Source: Schlegelella_A sp965246805 (GTDB taxonomy: Bacteria; Pseudomonadota; Gammaproteobacteria; Burkholderiales; Burkholderiaceae_C). Taken from it: a DNA stretch of 64,000 nucleotides. Below the pieces are notes generated by a model that saw only the letters and a program-made list of their open reading frames with translations, ran no database searches and was not told the origin of the DNA. Shown here in pieces: positions 37,913-46,929 of this stretch; the stretch's first letter is position 1; each line of letters starts with the position of its first letter. A program made the translations under genes and the position numbers. The stretch spans positions 248,001 through 312,000 of the forward strand of contig CBDFFO010000003.1 in assembly GCA_965246805.1 (NCBI GenBank). Reading direction: 5' to 3'.

Positions 37913-40669
37913 ATGGCCCACGCGCTGAAACGCTACTTCGACAAGCGCCACTTCGACATCACCAGCGAGCCGCAAGGCGGCAAGCCTGGAACGACCGGCC
38001 GCCTCGGCTTCGTGATCCAGAAGCACGCGGCCAGCCACCTGCACTACGACTTCCGCCTCGAGCTCGACGGCACGCTGAAGAGCTGGGCGGTGCCGAAGGG
38101 GCCCAGCCTGGACCCGGCCGACAAGCGCATGGCGGTTCATGTCGAGGACCATCCGCTCGACTACGCGAATTTCGAAGGCGTGATCCCCGCCGGCCAGTAC
38201 GGTGCCGGCACTGTCATCGTGTGGGACCGCGGCACCTGGGAGCCGGTTGGCGACGCACGTGCCGGCTATGCGGCCGGCAAGTTGAAATTCCAATTGCAAG
38301 GCGAGAAATTGCGCGGTGGCTGGACCCTGGTGCGCATGCACGGCCGCGCTGGCGAACGCCAGGAGCCGTGGCTGCTGATCAAAGAACGTGACGACGCGGC
38401 GCGTCCGGCCGCGGAGTACGTTGTCGTCGCCGCGTTGCCGAACAGCGTGCTGTCGGACCGGACGATTCCGGACCCGACGAAGAAGGCGACCGCGACCAAA
38501 CCGGCCCGGGCCGGTATGCCAGCCGCGGCCGCCGGCCCCACTGCACCAGCGCGGGCAGACCACGCGGGCACGCCACCGACGAACGGCAAATCAACCGTCA
38601 ACAAAGGCAAGGCCGCGCCCACGGTGAGGTCGACGCTTGCGACGCCCGCCGGCGCAAGGCGGGCGCCGCTGCCCGCCACGCTTGAGCCGCAGCTGGCGAC
38701 CCTCGCCGCCGAAACACCGCGCGACAGCGGGTGGCTCTATGAGATCAAGTTCGACGGCTATCGCCTGCTCGCGCGCATCGACGAGGCCGGCGAGGTCGCG
38801 CTCTTCACCCGCAACGGCAACGACTGGACAGCGAAGCTGCGCCAGCTCGCCGCCGACGTGAAGATTCTCGGCATCGGACCGGGCTGGTTCGGCGGCGAGA
38901 TCGTCGTGATGGGCGCGAACGGGGCGCCCGATTTCAACGCGTTGCAGAACGCGTTCGATTCACCGAGCAACGCCGCGATCCAGTACTTCCTGTTCGATGT
39001 GCCGTTTCACGCCGGCCACGACCTGCGCCCCGTCCCCCTCGTCGAGCGACGCGCGCACCTGGCCGGCCTGCTCGACGGCGCGTTGCAGGCGAATTCGAAC
39101 AGCCAGGTGCGCTTCAGCCAGGACTTCCAGGCGAGCCCGTCCGAGCTGCTGCAGAACGCCTGCCGGATGCGACTCGAAGGGGTCATAGGCAAGCGCGCCG
39201 ATGCGCCTTACGTGTCAAAGCGCTCGGCCACCTGGATCAAGCTCAAGTGCACGCAGCGCCAGGAGTTCGTGGTCGGCGGGTACACCGACCCGCAGGGCGC
39301 TCGCACGGGGCTCGGCTCGCTGCTGCTCGGCATTCACGACGAGACCGGACACCTGCGCTTTGCCGGCGGGGTGGGCAGCGGCTTCGACGACGCGACGCTC
39401 GCCGCTATCCGCGAGCAGCTCGCCGGCCTGGCCACCGACGCGACGCCTTTTTTCGAAAAGCCTCGCGACGTGCGCGGCCACTGGGTCCGGCCCGAGTTGG
39501 TCGCCGAGGTGTCGTTCGGCGAATGGACGAAGGAGGGTCGGGTGCGCCACGCCGTCTTCCATGGCCTGCGCACCGACAAGCCGGCCGCCGCGATCATCCG
39601 CGAGCAGGCCGAGTCGCGCACCGAGGTCGTGAAGGACGTCGCAGCCGAGATGGCGAAGGCGCCGGTCCGGAAGAAAGCAGCCGCCGCGCCGCAGAAACCG
39701 GAGGCGGCGAAAGGCGCCCCCGGGCGAACCTCCGCGCCAAAGACCGCAAGGATGTCTAGCGGCAGCGACGCGCCGACCGCCGAGTCGCTCGGCGTGCGCA
39801 TCAGCAACCCCGACCGCGTGATCGATGCCAGCAGCGGCGCGACCAAGGTCGACCTGGTGAACCATTACCTGCGCGTCGCCCGAGTCATCCTGCCGCACCT
39901 CGAAGGACGGCCGGTGTCGCTGGTGCGCGCGCCGGCGGGCATCGGCAAGCAGCTCTTCTTCCAGCGCCACGCCGACGCGCTGAAGATCGCCGACCTCACG
40001 CAACTCGATCCGGCGGTTTCGCCAGGCCACGCCGCGATGATCGAGATCGACTCGTTCACGGCGCTCGTCAGCGCAGCGCAGAACAACGTCGTCGAGTTCC
40101 ACACCTGGAATGCGCGCTCGAAGTCGGCCGACAAGCCCGACCGCATGGTCTTCGATCTCGACCCCGGGGAGGGCGTGGCGTGGCGGCTGATCCAGGAAGG
40201 CGCCAACCTCACGCGCGCACTGCTGCACGAACTCGGCCTCGCGAGCTTCCTGAAGACGAGCGGCGGCAAGGGCCTGCACATCGTCGTCCCGCTGCGGCCG
40301 AAGGACGACTGGGACACCGTCAAGGCCTTTTCACAAGCGGTGGTCGCGCATCTCGCGCAAGCGATCCCGGAGCGCTTCGTGGTGAAGAGCGGCCCGAAGA
40401 ACCGGGTCGGCAGGATCTTCGTCGACTACCTGCGCAACGGCTTCGGCGCGACCACTGCGTGCGCGTGGTCGGCGCGGGCCCGTGCAGGGCTCGGCGTTTC
40501 GGTGCCCTGCAGCTGGGACGAGCTGGCGAGCCTGACCGGCGGCGCGCACTGGACCATCGCCAACGTGCCCGAACGGCTCGAAGAGCACGTCGACCCCTGG
40601 AGCGGCTACGCCGACGCGCGCCAGACGCTGACCGCCGCGATGAAAACGCTCGCCTTCGAACCCGCGTGA
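37913..40669 (+). CDS. ligD: ATP-dependent DNA ligase D (phosphoesterase-ligase-polymerase)
   Basis: 918-residue multifunctional enzyme of bacterial non-homologous end joining. The 3'-phosphoesterase domain is first (residues ~1-165: YFDKRHFDI, FVIQKHAASHLHYDFRLELD, VEDHPLDYANFEGVIPAGQY). After a Lys/Ala/Pro linker the ligase domain (~230-530) carries YEIKFDGYRLLARID with adenylated Lys K279 and VIGKRADAPYVSKRS. A second linker (~575-620) leads to the primase-like polymerase (~640-910), with the metal-binding FDLDPGEG (D748, D750) and KTSGGKGLHIVVPL. The Ku partner is not in the window. Start ATG 37913 gives MAHALKRYFDKRHF. Confidence 0.95.
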   Translation: MAHALKRYFDKRHFDITSEPQGGKPGTTGRLGFVIQKHAASHLHYDFRLELDGTLKSWAVPKGPSLDPADKRMAVHVEDHPLDYANFEGVIPAGQYGAGTVIVWDRGTWEPVGDARAGYAAGKLKFQLQGEKLRGGWTLVRMHGRAGERQEPWLLIKERDDAARPAAEYVVVAALPNSVLSDRTIPDPTKKATATKPARAGMPAAAAGPTAPARADHAGTPPTNGKSTVNKGKAAPTVRSTLATPAGARRAPLPATLEPQLATLAAETPRDSGWLYEIKFDGYRLLARIDEAGEVALFTRNGNDWTAKLRQLAADVKILGIGPGWFGGEIVVMGANGAPDFNALQNAFDSPSNAAIQYFLFDVPFHAGHDLRPVPLVERRAHLAGLLDGALQANSNSQVRFSQDFQASPSELLQNACRMRLEGVIGKRADAPYVSKRSATWIKLKCTQRQEFVVGGYTDPQGARTGLGSLLLGIHDETGHLRFAGGVGSGFDDATLAAIREQLAGLATDATPFFEKPRDVRGHWVRPELVAEVSFGEWTKEGRVRHAVFHGLRTDKPAAAIIREQAESRTEVVKDVAAEMAKAPVRKKAAAAPQKPEAAKGAPGRTSAPKTARMSSGSDAPTAESLGVRISNPDRVIDASSGATKVDLVNHYLRVARVILPHLEGRPVSLVRAPAGIGKQLFFQRHADALKIADLTQLDPAVSPGHAAMIEIDSFTALVSAAQNNVVEFHTWNARSKSADKPDRMVFDLDPGEGVAWRLIQEGANLTRALLHELGLASFLKTSGGKGLHIVVPLRPKDDWDTVKAFSQAVVAHLAQAIPERFVVKSGPKNRVGRIFVDYLRNGFGATTACAWSARARAGLGVSVPCSWDELASLTGGAHWTIANVPERLEEHVDPWSGYADARQTLTAAMKTLAFEPA

Positions 40670-40684
40670 CAGCCTGACGGTCGT

Positions 40685-43600
40685 TCAGCGCGGCGCCGGC
40701 TTCGCTGCCGCACCGGCGGCGGCGGCCACCGCCCTCGCCTTGTCCGCCAACAACTGCGAGACGAGCTGGTTCAGGCGCGCAAAGTCGACCGGCTTGTCGA
40801 GATGCGCCGAGTAGCCGGCGGCCATTGCACGCTGGACGTCCTGGGGGCGACCGTATCCCGTCAGCGCGATCGCGGGGACCTGCGCCGCGCGCGTCGTGTC
40901 GCGCAGCTTCTCCATCAACTGGTAACCGTCCATGTGGGGCATGCCGATGTCGGAGATGACGAGGTCGAAGTCACGGTCGCGTGCGAAGTCGAGTGCTTGC
41001 TCGCCGGTACTCGCCGAGGTCACGACCATGCCCTTGGCCTCGAGCAGGTAGCCGAAGGTCTCCAGCGTGTCGGCGGTGTCGTCGACCAGCAGCACGCGGA
41101 CCCCCTTGTTCGGGCTGTCGACGGCGGTGGCGTCGTCGAGCAGCGGCCCGAAGTCGGACCTCATGTGCAGCGGCAACCAGACCCTGAAGGTCGAGCCCAT
41201 GCCGCCGCCCGGCGAGTCGACGGCGACGCGACCGCCGTGCAGCGCGACCAGGCTGGCCACGAGCGCGAGCCCGATGCCCAGGCCGCCCTCCTCGCGGGTG
41301 GTCTGCGAGTCGGCCTGCCGGAACATCTCGAACACGTGCGGCAGGAACGACGGCAGGATGCCGCGGCCGTTGTCGCTCACGCGCAGCAACGCGTCGCTGC
41401 CGGCGCGGGTGAGCGACACCTCGATCGCACCGCCGCTGCGCGTGAACTTCACCGCGTTGCTAAGCAAGTTCCACACGATCTGTTCGAGCCGAATCGGATC
41501 GGCGCTCACCAGCAGCGGCTCGTCGCTGATCGACGCTTTGAAGACGATGCGCTTGTGGCCGGCCTCTTGCGCCGCGGCCGCCAGCAGCGGCTGGATCGCC
41601 TCGCCGAGCCAGAGCGGGGTCAGGTTCACCGTGAGCTTGCCGGCATGGGTGCGCGACATGTCGAGCAGGTCGTCGATGATGCGGGCCTGGCTCTGCACGG
41701 TTTTCTGGATCGTGCGCGCCGCCTTCATCACGGCCGCGAGCGACTGCGCCTCGGGCAGCGTCATCAGCACCTGCGTGTTGACGTTGATGAGGTTGAGCGG
41801 GTGCTTCAACTCGTGCGACATCACGGCCAGGAACTCGCTCTTCATCCGGCTGTCGGCAGTGGCCTCGGCGGCGCCGCGCATCGCCTGGCTGAGCCGGCTG
41901 TCGCGGCTCGATTCGTCCTGTAGCTGGTGCGTCGCGTCGCGCGCGATCTTCGCGAAGCCTTGCAGGCGGTCGCCGCGCAACTGGGTGGTCACGCCGCTCG
42001 CGTAGAAGGTACTGCCATCCTTCCTCAAATGCCAGCGCTCGTCGCTCGCGCGGCCGGTTTCGAGTGCACGCTTCAATTCGAGTTCAGGCACGTTCTGCGC
42101 CCGTTCGAGCGGCAGGAAGATCAGCTCGAAGTGCTGGCCCAGCACCTCGGCCTCCGACCAGCCGAAGATGCGCTCGGCGCCGGCGCTCCAGCTGGTGAAG
42201 CGGCCGCGCAGATCGAGCGTGAGGATGGCGAAGTCGGGCATGTTGTCGGCCACCAGCCGCATGTGTTCCTCGCTCATGCGCACGCTCGCCTCGGCGCGCA
42301 TGCGGCTCGTGATGTCGATGAAGCTCAGCACGGCCCCGTCGATGCGGTCGGCGGCGGTTCGGTACGGCAGCAGGCGGGCGAGAAACCAGCGACCATCGGC
42401 GCTTCTCACCTCGCGCTCGATCGTCTTCAGCGTGTCGAAGGTGGCCGCCGCATCGGCCGCCAGGCTGTCGTATTCGAGCCGGTGCGTGATGTCGAAAATG
42501 GACCGGCCGAGGTCGGTGTCGATGATGTTGAACACCGTTCGTGCGGCCGGCGTGAAGCGCTTGATCTTCATCTCGTGGTCGACGAAGACGGTCGCGATGT
42601 CGGTCGCGCCGATCAGGTTCTGCAAGTCGTCGTTGATATCGGTCGTCTCGTCGATCTTGGCCTTGAGCTCCTGGTTGACGGTGATCATCTCCTCGTTCGT
42701 CGACTGCAGTTCTTCGGTGCTGGTTTCGAGCTCTTCCGAGGTCGACCGCAATTCCTCGTTGATGGCCTGGAGCTCTTCGTTGGACGCTTTCAGCTCTTCG
42801 GCCGACGCTTCGTACTGTTCGATCGTGGTGCGCAACTGATCGTCCTTGCGCTGCAGTTCGGATTCGAGCTGGAACAACACGGGGTCGACCTTGTCGCCCC
42901 CGCTGCCGCTGCCGGCCATGCGTGCTTCGAGGGTCTGCTCGACCTCGTCGAACAACACCAAGATGAGTTCGGCCGGCCAATCGGGATGCTGCACGGGGCG
43001 CGCCGTCATCTTCACGTGATAGATGTGGCCGTCTCTCGCCACATCGACGGAACGCGCTTCGACGCTGGCGTTGAACTGGATCGCCTGGAAGAGCGCGGTG
43101 CGCAATTCCGGTCGCAGTTCGGGCTGGACGACTTGTACCAGGTTGTGGGTGGGTTCACCTTCGCCGAAACGGAGGTAGCGGCCGGCCCGCGCCGACACAT
43201 GCACGATGTCTGAATCGTGGTTGATGATCACGCTCGGCGGGGCGTATTCCTCGAGCAGCTTCTGGTGCAGCTCGCCGACCGAGAGCTTGCGGTTTTCGAC
43301 GGTTGGGATCGCCGGGCGCGGCCGGTTGCGGGGCAGCACGCTGCCGAGCGGAAACTGCGGCATCGACCGCGTCGACTTCACGTTCGCGTTGGCGCGGTAG
43401 ATGCGGTGCCGCTTGTCGACCGTGCTGAAAAGCTTCGGCGCCGCATCGGCGGTTTCCGAGGTGCCGAGAAACAGGTAGCCGCCGGGACGCAGCGCGAAAT
43501 GGAACATCTGCAGCACGTCGTGCTGGGCCGCCCGATCGAGGTAGATCAGCAGGTTGCGGCAGGTGACGAGGTCGAGCCTCGAGAACGGGGGGTCGCGCAG

Positions 43601-44863
43601 GATGTCGTGCACAGCGAAGAGCATCCGTTCGCGCAAGGGCTTGGACACGCGATAGCCCTCCGGCTCCCGGAGGAAGAAGTCGTGCAGGCGGGTGTCTGAG
43701 ACATCGGTGGCGATCGAACTCGGGTACGCGCCCTCGCGTGCCACCGCGAGCGACGCGACATCGATGTCGGTCGCGAAGATCTGCGTCGGCCGTTCGTGCT
43801 TCGTCCGCTTGCCCTGCTCCGCCAGGAGAATCGACGTCGAGTACGCCTCTTCTCCGGTCGAGCAGCCGGCGACCCACACGCGCAGCGGCTCGCCGGCACG
43901 GCCGGCATCGAACAGCTCGGGCAACACGTCGCGCTCGAGTGCTTCGAAGGCGTCGGGGTCGCGGAAGAAGTTCGTGACACCGATCAGCATGTCGTCGAGC
44001 AACGCATCGGCTTCGGCGTTGTGATGACGCAGGTACTCGCTGTAGGCCTGCACGTGGGGCGTGGCGCACACCTGCATGCGGCGCTCGACGCGTCGCAGCA
44101 CCGTGGCCCTCTTGTAGTGGCTGAAGTCGTGCCCGGTGCGACGGGCGAGCGTCGCCATCACCTCGCGCAACGCGAGCTCCGCCGCATCCGGCGAAGTCGA
44201 GGCGTGCGCGTGCAGGTTGGCGACGTGCGGGCTCGGCACCTCCATGTGTTTCGCGTTGGCCCAGAGGTCGAGCAGTTTTCGCGCGATCTCGGTCGCCGGC
44301 AGCACGAAGTCGACCTTGCCGGTGGCGACCGCACTCTTGGGCATGCCGTCGTACTCGGCGTCTTCCGGTGCCTGTGCGATGACGACGCCGCCGCACTCCT
44401 TGATGCGCGCCAGCCCCACCGCACCGTCGGAACCGGTTCCGGAGAGCACCACGCCCACCGCGCGGTCGCCGTGGTTCTCGCCGAGGGTCCGGAAGAAAAG
44501 ATCGATGGCGACGTGAGGGCCTTGGCGCCGCGTCGGATCGCTCAGGCCGAGGTGGCCATCGAACATGCGAAGGTCGTGGTTCGGCGGGATCACGTAGACG
44601 TGGTTGCGCTCGATCCGGACGTCGCTTTGCACCTGCACGACCGGCATCGGGGTCGCCGCCTGCAAGAGCTTCGGCGCGTAGCTCTCGTGCGTCGGCGACA
44701 GATGGAAGATCACCACGAAGGCCATGTCCGGCGCGGCAGGCAGCCCGGCGAGCACCTTCAACATCGTGGCCATGCCACCCGCCGACGCGCCGATGCCGAC
44801 GACCGGGAAATCGAGCCCGCTGGTCGGAGCGACCGATCGCGGCAGGGAGGTGATGTCGTTCAC
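40685..44863 (-). CDS. CheB-CheR-PAS-histidine kinase-receiver fusion protein
   Basis: 1392-residue cytoplasmic signalling fusion. The CheB methylesterase domain has its active triad: S27 in GIGASAGG, H54 in VIFHLSP and D146 in GTGSDG. The CheR methyltransferase domain (~215-470) has FFRDPDAFEALERDVLPE, VWVAGCSTGEEAYS and LVTCRNLLIYL. A Glu-rich coiled coil follows (~680-760, repeats of EEL), then PAS/PAC domains. The HisKA phosphoacceptor is in MSHELKHPLNLI and the HATPase has NLLSNAVKFT and DNGRGI. The C-terminal receiver has VLLVDDTADT, the phospho-Asp in LVISDIGMPHMDG and the Lys in HLDKPV. No chemoreceptor or other che gene is adjacent. Confidence 0.93.
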   Translation of the reverse strand: MNDITSLPRSVAPTSGLDFPVVGIGASAGGMATMLKVLAGLPAAPDMAFVVIFHLSPTHESYAPKLLQAATPMPVVQVQSDVRIERNHVYVIPPNHDLRMFDGHLGLSDPTRRQGPHVAIDLFFRTLGENHGDRAVGVVLSGTGSDGAVGLARIKECGGVVIAQAPEDAEYDGMPKSAVATGKVDFVLPATEIARKLLDLWANAKHMEVPSPHVANLHAHASTSPDAAELALREVMATLARRTGHDFSHYKRATVLRRVERRMQVCATPHVQAYSEYLRHHNAEADALLDDMLIGVTNFFRDPDAFEALERDVLPELFDAGRAGEPLRVWVAGCSTGEEAYSTSILLAEQGKRTKHERPTQIFATDIDVASLAVAREGAYPSSIATDVSDTRLHDFFLREPEGYRVSKPLRERMLFAVHDILRDPPFSRLDLVTCRNLLIYLDRAAQHDVLQMFHFALRPGGYLFLGTSETADAAPKLFSTVDKRHRIYRANANVKSTRSMPQFPLGSVLPRNRPRPAIPTVENRKLSVGELHQKLLEEYAPPSVIINHDSDIVHVSARAGRYLRFGEGEPTHNLVQVVQPELRPELRTALFQAIQFNASVEARSVDVARDGHIYHVKMTARPVQHPDWPAELILVLFDEVEQTLEARMAGSGSGGDKVDPVLFQLESELQRKDDQLRTTIEQYEASAEELKASNEELQAINEELRSTSEELETSTEELQSTNEEMITVNQELKAKIDETTDINDDLQNLIGATDIATVFVDHEMKIKRFTPAARTVFNIIDTDLGRSIFDITHRLEYDSLAADAAATFDTLKTIEREVRSADGRWFLARLLPYRTAADRIDGAVLSFIDITSRMRAEASVRMSEEHMRLVADNMPDFAILTLDLRGRFTSWSAGAERIFGWSEAEVLGQHFELIFLPLERAQNVPELELKRALETGRASDERWHLRKDGSTFYASGVTTQLRGDRLQGFAKIARDATHQLQDESSRDSRLSQAMRGAAEATADSRMKSEFLAVMSHELKHPLNLINVNTQVLMTLPEAQSLAAVMKAARTIQKTVQSQARIIDDLLDMSRTHAGKLTVNLTPLWLGEAIQPLLAAAAQEAGHKRIVFKASISDEPLLVSADPIRLEQIVWNLLSNAVKFTRSGGAIEVSLTRAGSDALLRVSDNGRGILPSFLPHVFEMFRQADSQTTREEGGLGIGLALVASLVALHGGRVAVDSPGGGMGSTFRVWLPLHMRSDFGPLLDDATAVDSPNKGVRVLLVDDTADTLETFGYLLEAKGMVVTSASTGEQALDFARDRDFDLVISDIGMPHMDGYQLMEKLRDTTRAAQVPAIALTGYGRPQDVQRAMAAGYSAHLDKPVDFARLNQLVSQLLADKARAVAAAAGAAAKPAPR

Positions 44864-45174
44864 GTGGTGGGGCCGCTGAGCTCAGCAGATGATGGCAGTC
44901 GCACGGCCGCCCGTCGATCGACTGGCATACGAGGTCGACGAGGCGAAAGAGATCAAGTGTCGTCGAACGGATCGGGGTGTCGACATCGTGGTGCGCGCTC
45001 CGGTTCGGGACCTCCCAGACGACTATTTCGGCAAGGCGTGTGCCTAACGCCACCGGTATTCATGTCGCCTCGCCGCAGCATCGATCTCGCTGCGGCGCAT
45101 GCATGGCACATGCCTTGCCAACTCGAGCCGCGGCCCGAAGGTCGCGCCCCCTTTACTCATCCAAGGACCCCTTC
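44864..45174. other. Non-coding divergent region between the hybrid kinase and glf
   Basis: 311 bp with no gene I can support. It contains a 12-bp palindrome GCTGAGCTCAGC (44875-44886), 12 bp before the hybrid-kinase ATG, and a 9-bp perfect inverted repeat (45071-45079/45089-45097), 78 bp before the glf start. No strong -35/-10 pair was seen. Confidence 0.5.
45071..45097 (+). other. Inverted repeat in the glf leader
   Basis: CGCCGCAGC (45071-45079) and GCTGCGGCG (45089-45097) form a 9-bp stem with loop ATCGATCTC. There is no T-run after it, so it is not an obvious terminator; it may be a leader structure or protein-binding site. A second imperfect palindrome (GCATGCATGGCACATGC) follows within 10 bp. 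Confidence 0.4.
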
Positions 45175-46422
45175 GTGGACGCTCGCAGCTCGGTCTTTCC
45201 ATCGGCCGCATCGACCGCGCTGCACGCCGGCTGCGGCTTCGACACCGTCGTCGTCGGCGCCGGCTTCGCCGGATCCGTGCTCGCCGAGCGGCTCGCGACC
45301 GTGCTCGACCAACGCGTGCTGGTCATTGACAAGCGTCGCCACATCGGCGGCAACGCATACGACCGCCACGACGATGCCGGCGTGCTCATCCACCCTTACG
45401 GACCCCACATCTTTCACACCAACTCGACCGAGATCTTCGAGCACCTGTCGAGATTCACGCAATGGCGGCCCTACCAGCACCGCGTGCTCGCCAACGTCGA
45501 CGGGCAGAACGTGCCGATGCCGATCAACCTCGACACCGTGAATCGCCTCTACGGTCTCCATCTCACCTCGTTCGAGATGGAAGCCTGGCTGGAATCGGTC
45601 GCCGAAAAGAAAGACACGATCTCGAACTCCGAAGACGTGATCGTCAACAAGGTCGGGCGTGACCTCTACAACAAGTTCTTTCGCGGCTACACGCGGAAAC
45701 AGTGGGGGCTCGACCCCTCGGAGCTCGACGCGAGCGTGACCGCGCGAGTGCCCACGCGCACCAACCGCGACGATCGCTACTTCACCGACACCTACCAGGC
45801 CATGCCGCTGCATGGCTACACGCGCATGTTCGAGTCGATGCTGAGCCACCCCAATATCAAGGTGATGCTCAACACTGATTACCGCGAAGTGATCGATCTG
45901 CTGCCATGGCGGCACATGGTGTACAGCGGTCCGATCGACGCGTTCTTCAACTTCAAGCACGGCAAGCTGCCGTATCGCAGCCTCGAATTCCAACACGTGA
46001 ACCTGCCGCAGCCGCAATTCCAGGCGGTCGGCACCATCAACTTTCCGAACGACTACGGCTACACCCGCATCAGCGAGTTCAAGCACATCACCGGGCAGCA
46101 GCATGCGAGCACCTCGCTGGTGTACGAGTACCCGCGCGCCGAAGGAGACCCGTACTACCCAGTGCCGAGGCCCGAGAACGCGGCGCTCTATCGCCTGTAT
46201 GAAGCGGAGGCCGACGCGGTCCCGAACGTCACGTTCGTCGGCCGTCTTGCCACGTACAAGTACTACAACATGGACCAGGTGGTGGGCCAGGCGTTGACGG
46301 CGTTTAAGCGGATCCAGCAGCGCCATGACGCAGAGCGCGCCGCGATCCATGTGATGCGGATCGAGCCACCGCGCTCGCCTTCGCTGGAGTCCGGCGCGAG
46401 CGCGATGGCCGCAGCGGTGTAG
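45175..46422 (+). CDS. glf: UDP-galactopyranose mutase
   Basis: 415-residue flavoenzyme converting UDP-galactopyranose to UDP-galactofuranose for surface glycans. The FAD-binding Rossmann motif is FDTVVVGAGFAGSVLAERLA; family strings are RHIGGNAYDRHDDAGVLIHP, YGPHIFHTNS, MPINLDTVNRLYGL, YNKFFRGYTRKQWGLDPSEL, YSGPIDAFFNFKHGKLPYRS and the C-terminal VGRLATYKYYNMDQVVGQAL. GTG 45175 follows AAGGA; upstream ATGs give Arg/Ser-rich extensions. It precedes glycosyltransferase genes on the same strand. Confidence 0.94.
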   Translation: MDARSSVFPSAASTALHAGCGFDTVVVGAGFAGSVLAERLATVLDQRVLVIDKRRHIGGNAYDRHDDAGVLIHPYGPHIFHTNSTEIFEHLSRFTQWRPYQHRVLANVDGQNVPMPINLDTVNRLYGLHLTSFEMEAWLESVAEKKDTISNSEDVIVNKVGRDLYNKFFRGYTRKQWGLDPSELDASVTARVPTRTNRDDRYFTDTYQAMPLHGYTRMFESMLSHPNIKVMLNTDYREVIDLLPWRHMVYSGPIDAFFNFKHGKLPYRSLEFQHVNLPQPQFQAVGTINFPNDYGYTRISEFKHITGQQHASTSLVYEYPRAEGDPYYPVPRPENAALYRLYEAEADAVPNVTFVGRLATYKYYNMDQVVGQALTAFKRIQQRHDAERAAIHVMRIEPPRSPSLESGASAMAAAV

Positions 46423-46518
46423 GAATTGTCTGTTTGTGGGGACGCGGGGTCGTGCGGCGGTCGCGAAGGTCTATGTTCCGCCCATGCCACCCGTGGCACC
46501 ACAACAGCGAGGTTCGAC

Positions 46519-46854
46519 ATGACCGTTTCCAACGACGCCATCCGCTTTCCCACTTCCGACACGCCGCACACCAACGGCCTCGCCGATTACCGCGACGCGT
46601 CCGTCACGCGCGCCGCGATGCAGGCTCACGACGCGGTCGACCGCGTTGCGAGCTCCGTGGGTCCGTTGGTCGACAAGGTCAAGGACGTCGCCGCGCGTGC
46701 CGGAGACGTGTTCCACAGGCGCGACGTGCGGCTGTCCGATGTGCAGCAGCAGGCGGTCTCGGCGCTTCGCGTCGTCGTGCGCAAGCGGCCTGCGACCTCG
46801 GTCGCAGTGGCGCTGGCTCTGGGCTGGATGGTGTCACGCGCGATTTCGCGCTGA
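46519..46854 (+). CDS. DUF883-like (ElaB/YqjD-type) tail-anchored membrane protein
   Basis: 111 residues from ATG 46519. A charged amphipathic region (RAAMQAHDAVDRVASSVGPL, VDKVKDVAARAGDVFHRRDV) is followed by RPATSVAVALALGWMVSRAI, a C-terminal helix with the ElaB/YqjD-like pattern RPxxSvaxAlgxGxxvsr. E. coli members are stationary-phase, ribosome-associated membrane proteins; that role is not shown here. It lies between glf and a glycosyltransferase on the same strand. Confidence 0.65.
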   Translation: MTVSNDAIRFPTSDTPHTNGLADYRDASVTRAAMQAHDAVDRVASSVGPLVDKVKDVAARAGDVFHRRDVRLSDVQQQAVSALRVVVRKRPATSVAVALALGWMVSRAISR

Positions 46855-46929
46855 CGATCCTGTCGATGGCCGGCGGCCATCGACCGCGAGACAATGCATG
46901 CGGGGTCGATTTCGTCGACCTCGCACCGC

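Noticed and set aside
45071..45097. Rho-independent terminator upstream of glf
   Set aside because: The stem is not followed by a T-run on either strand.
44977..46422. A longer glf start at the upstream ATG
   Set aside because: The extension is Arg/Ser-rich with no conserved residues; GTG 45175 has a ribosome binding site and the family start.
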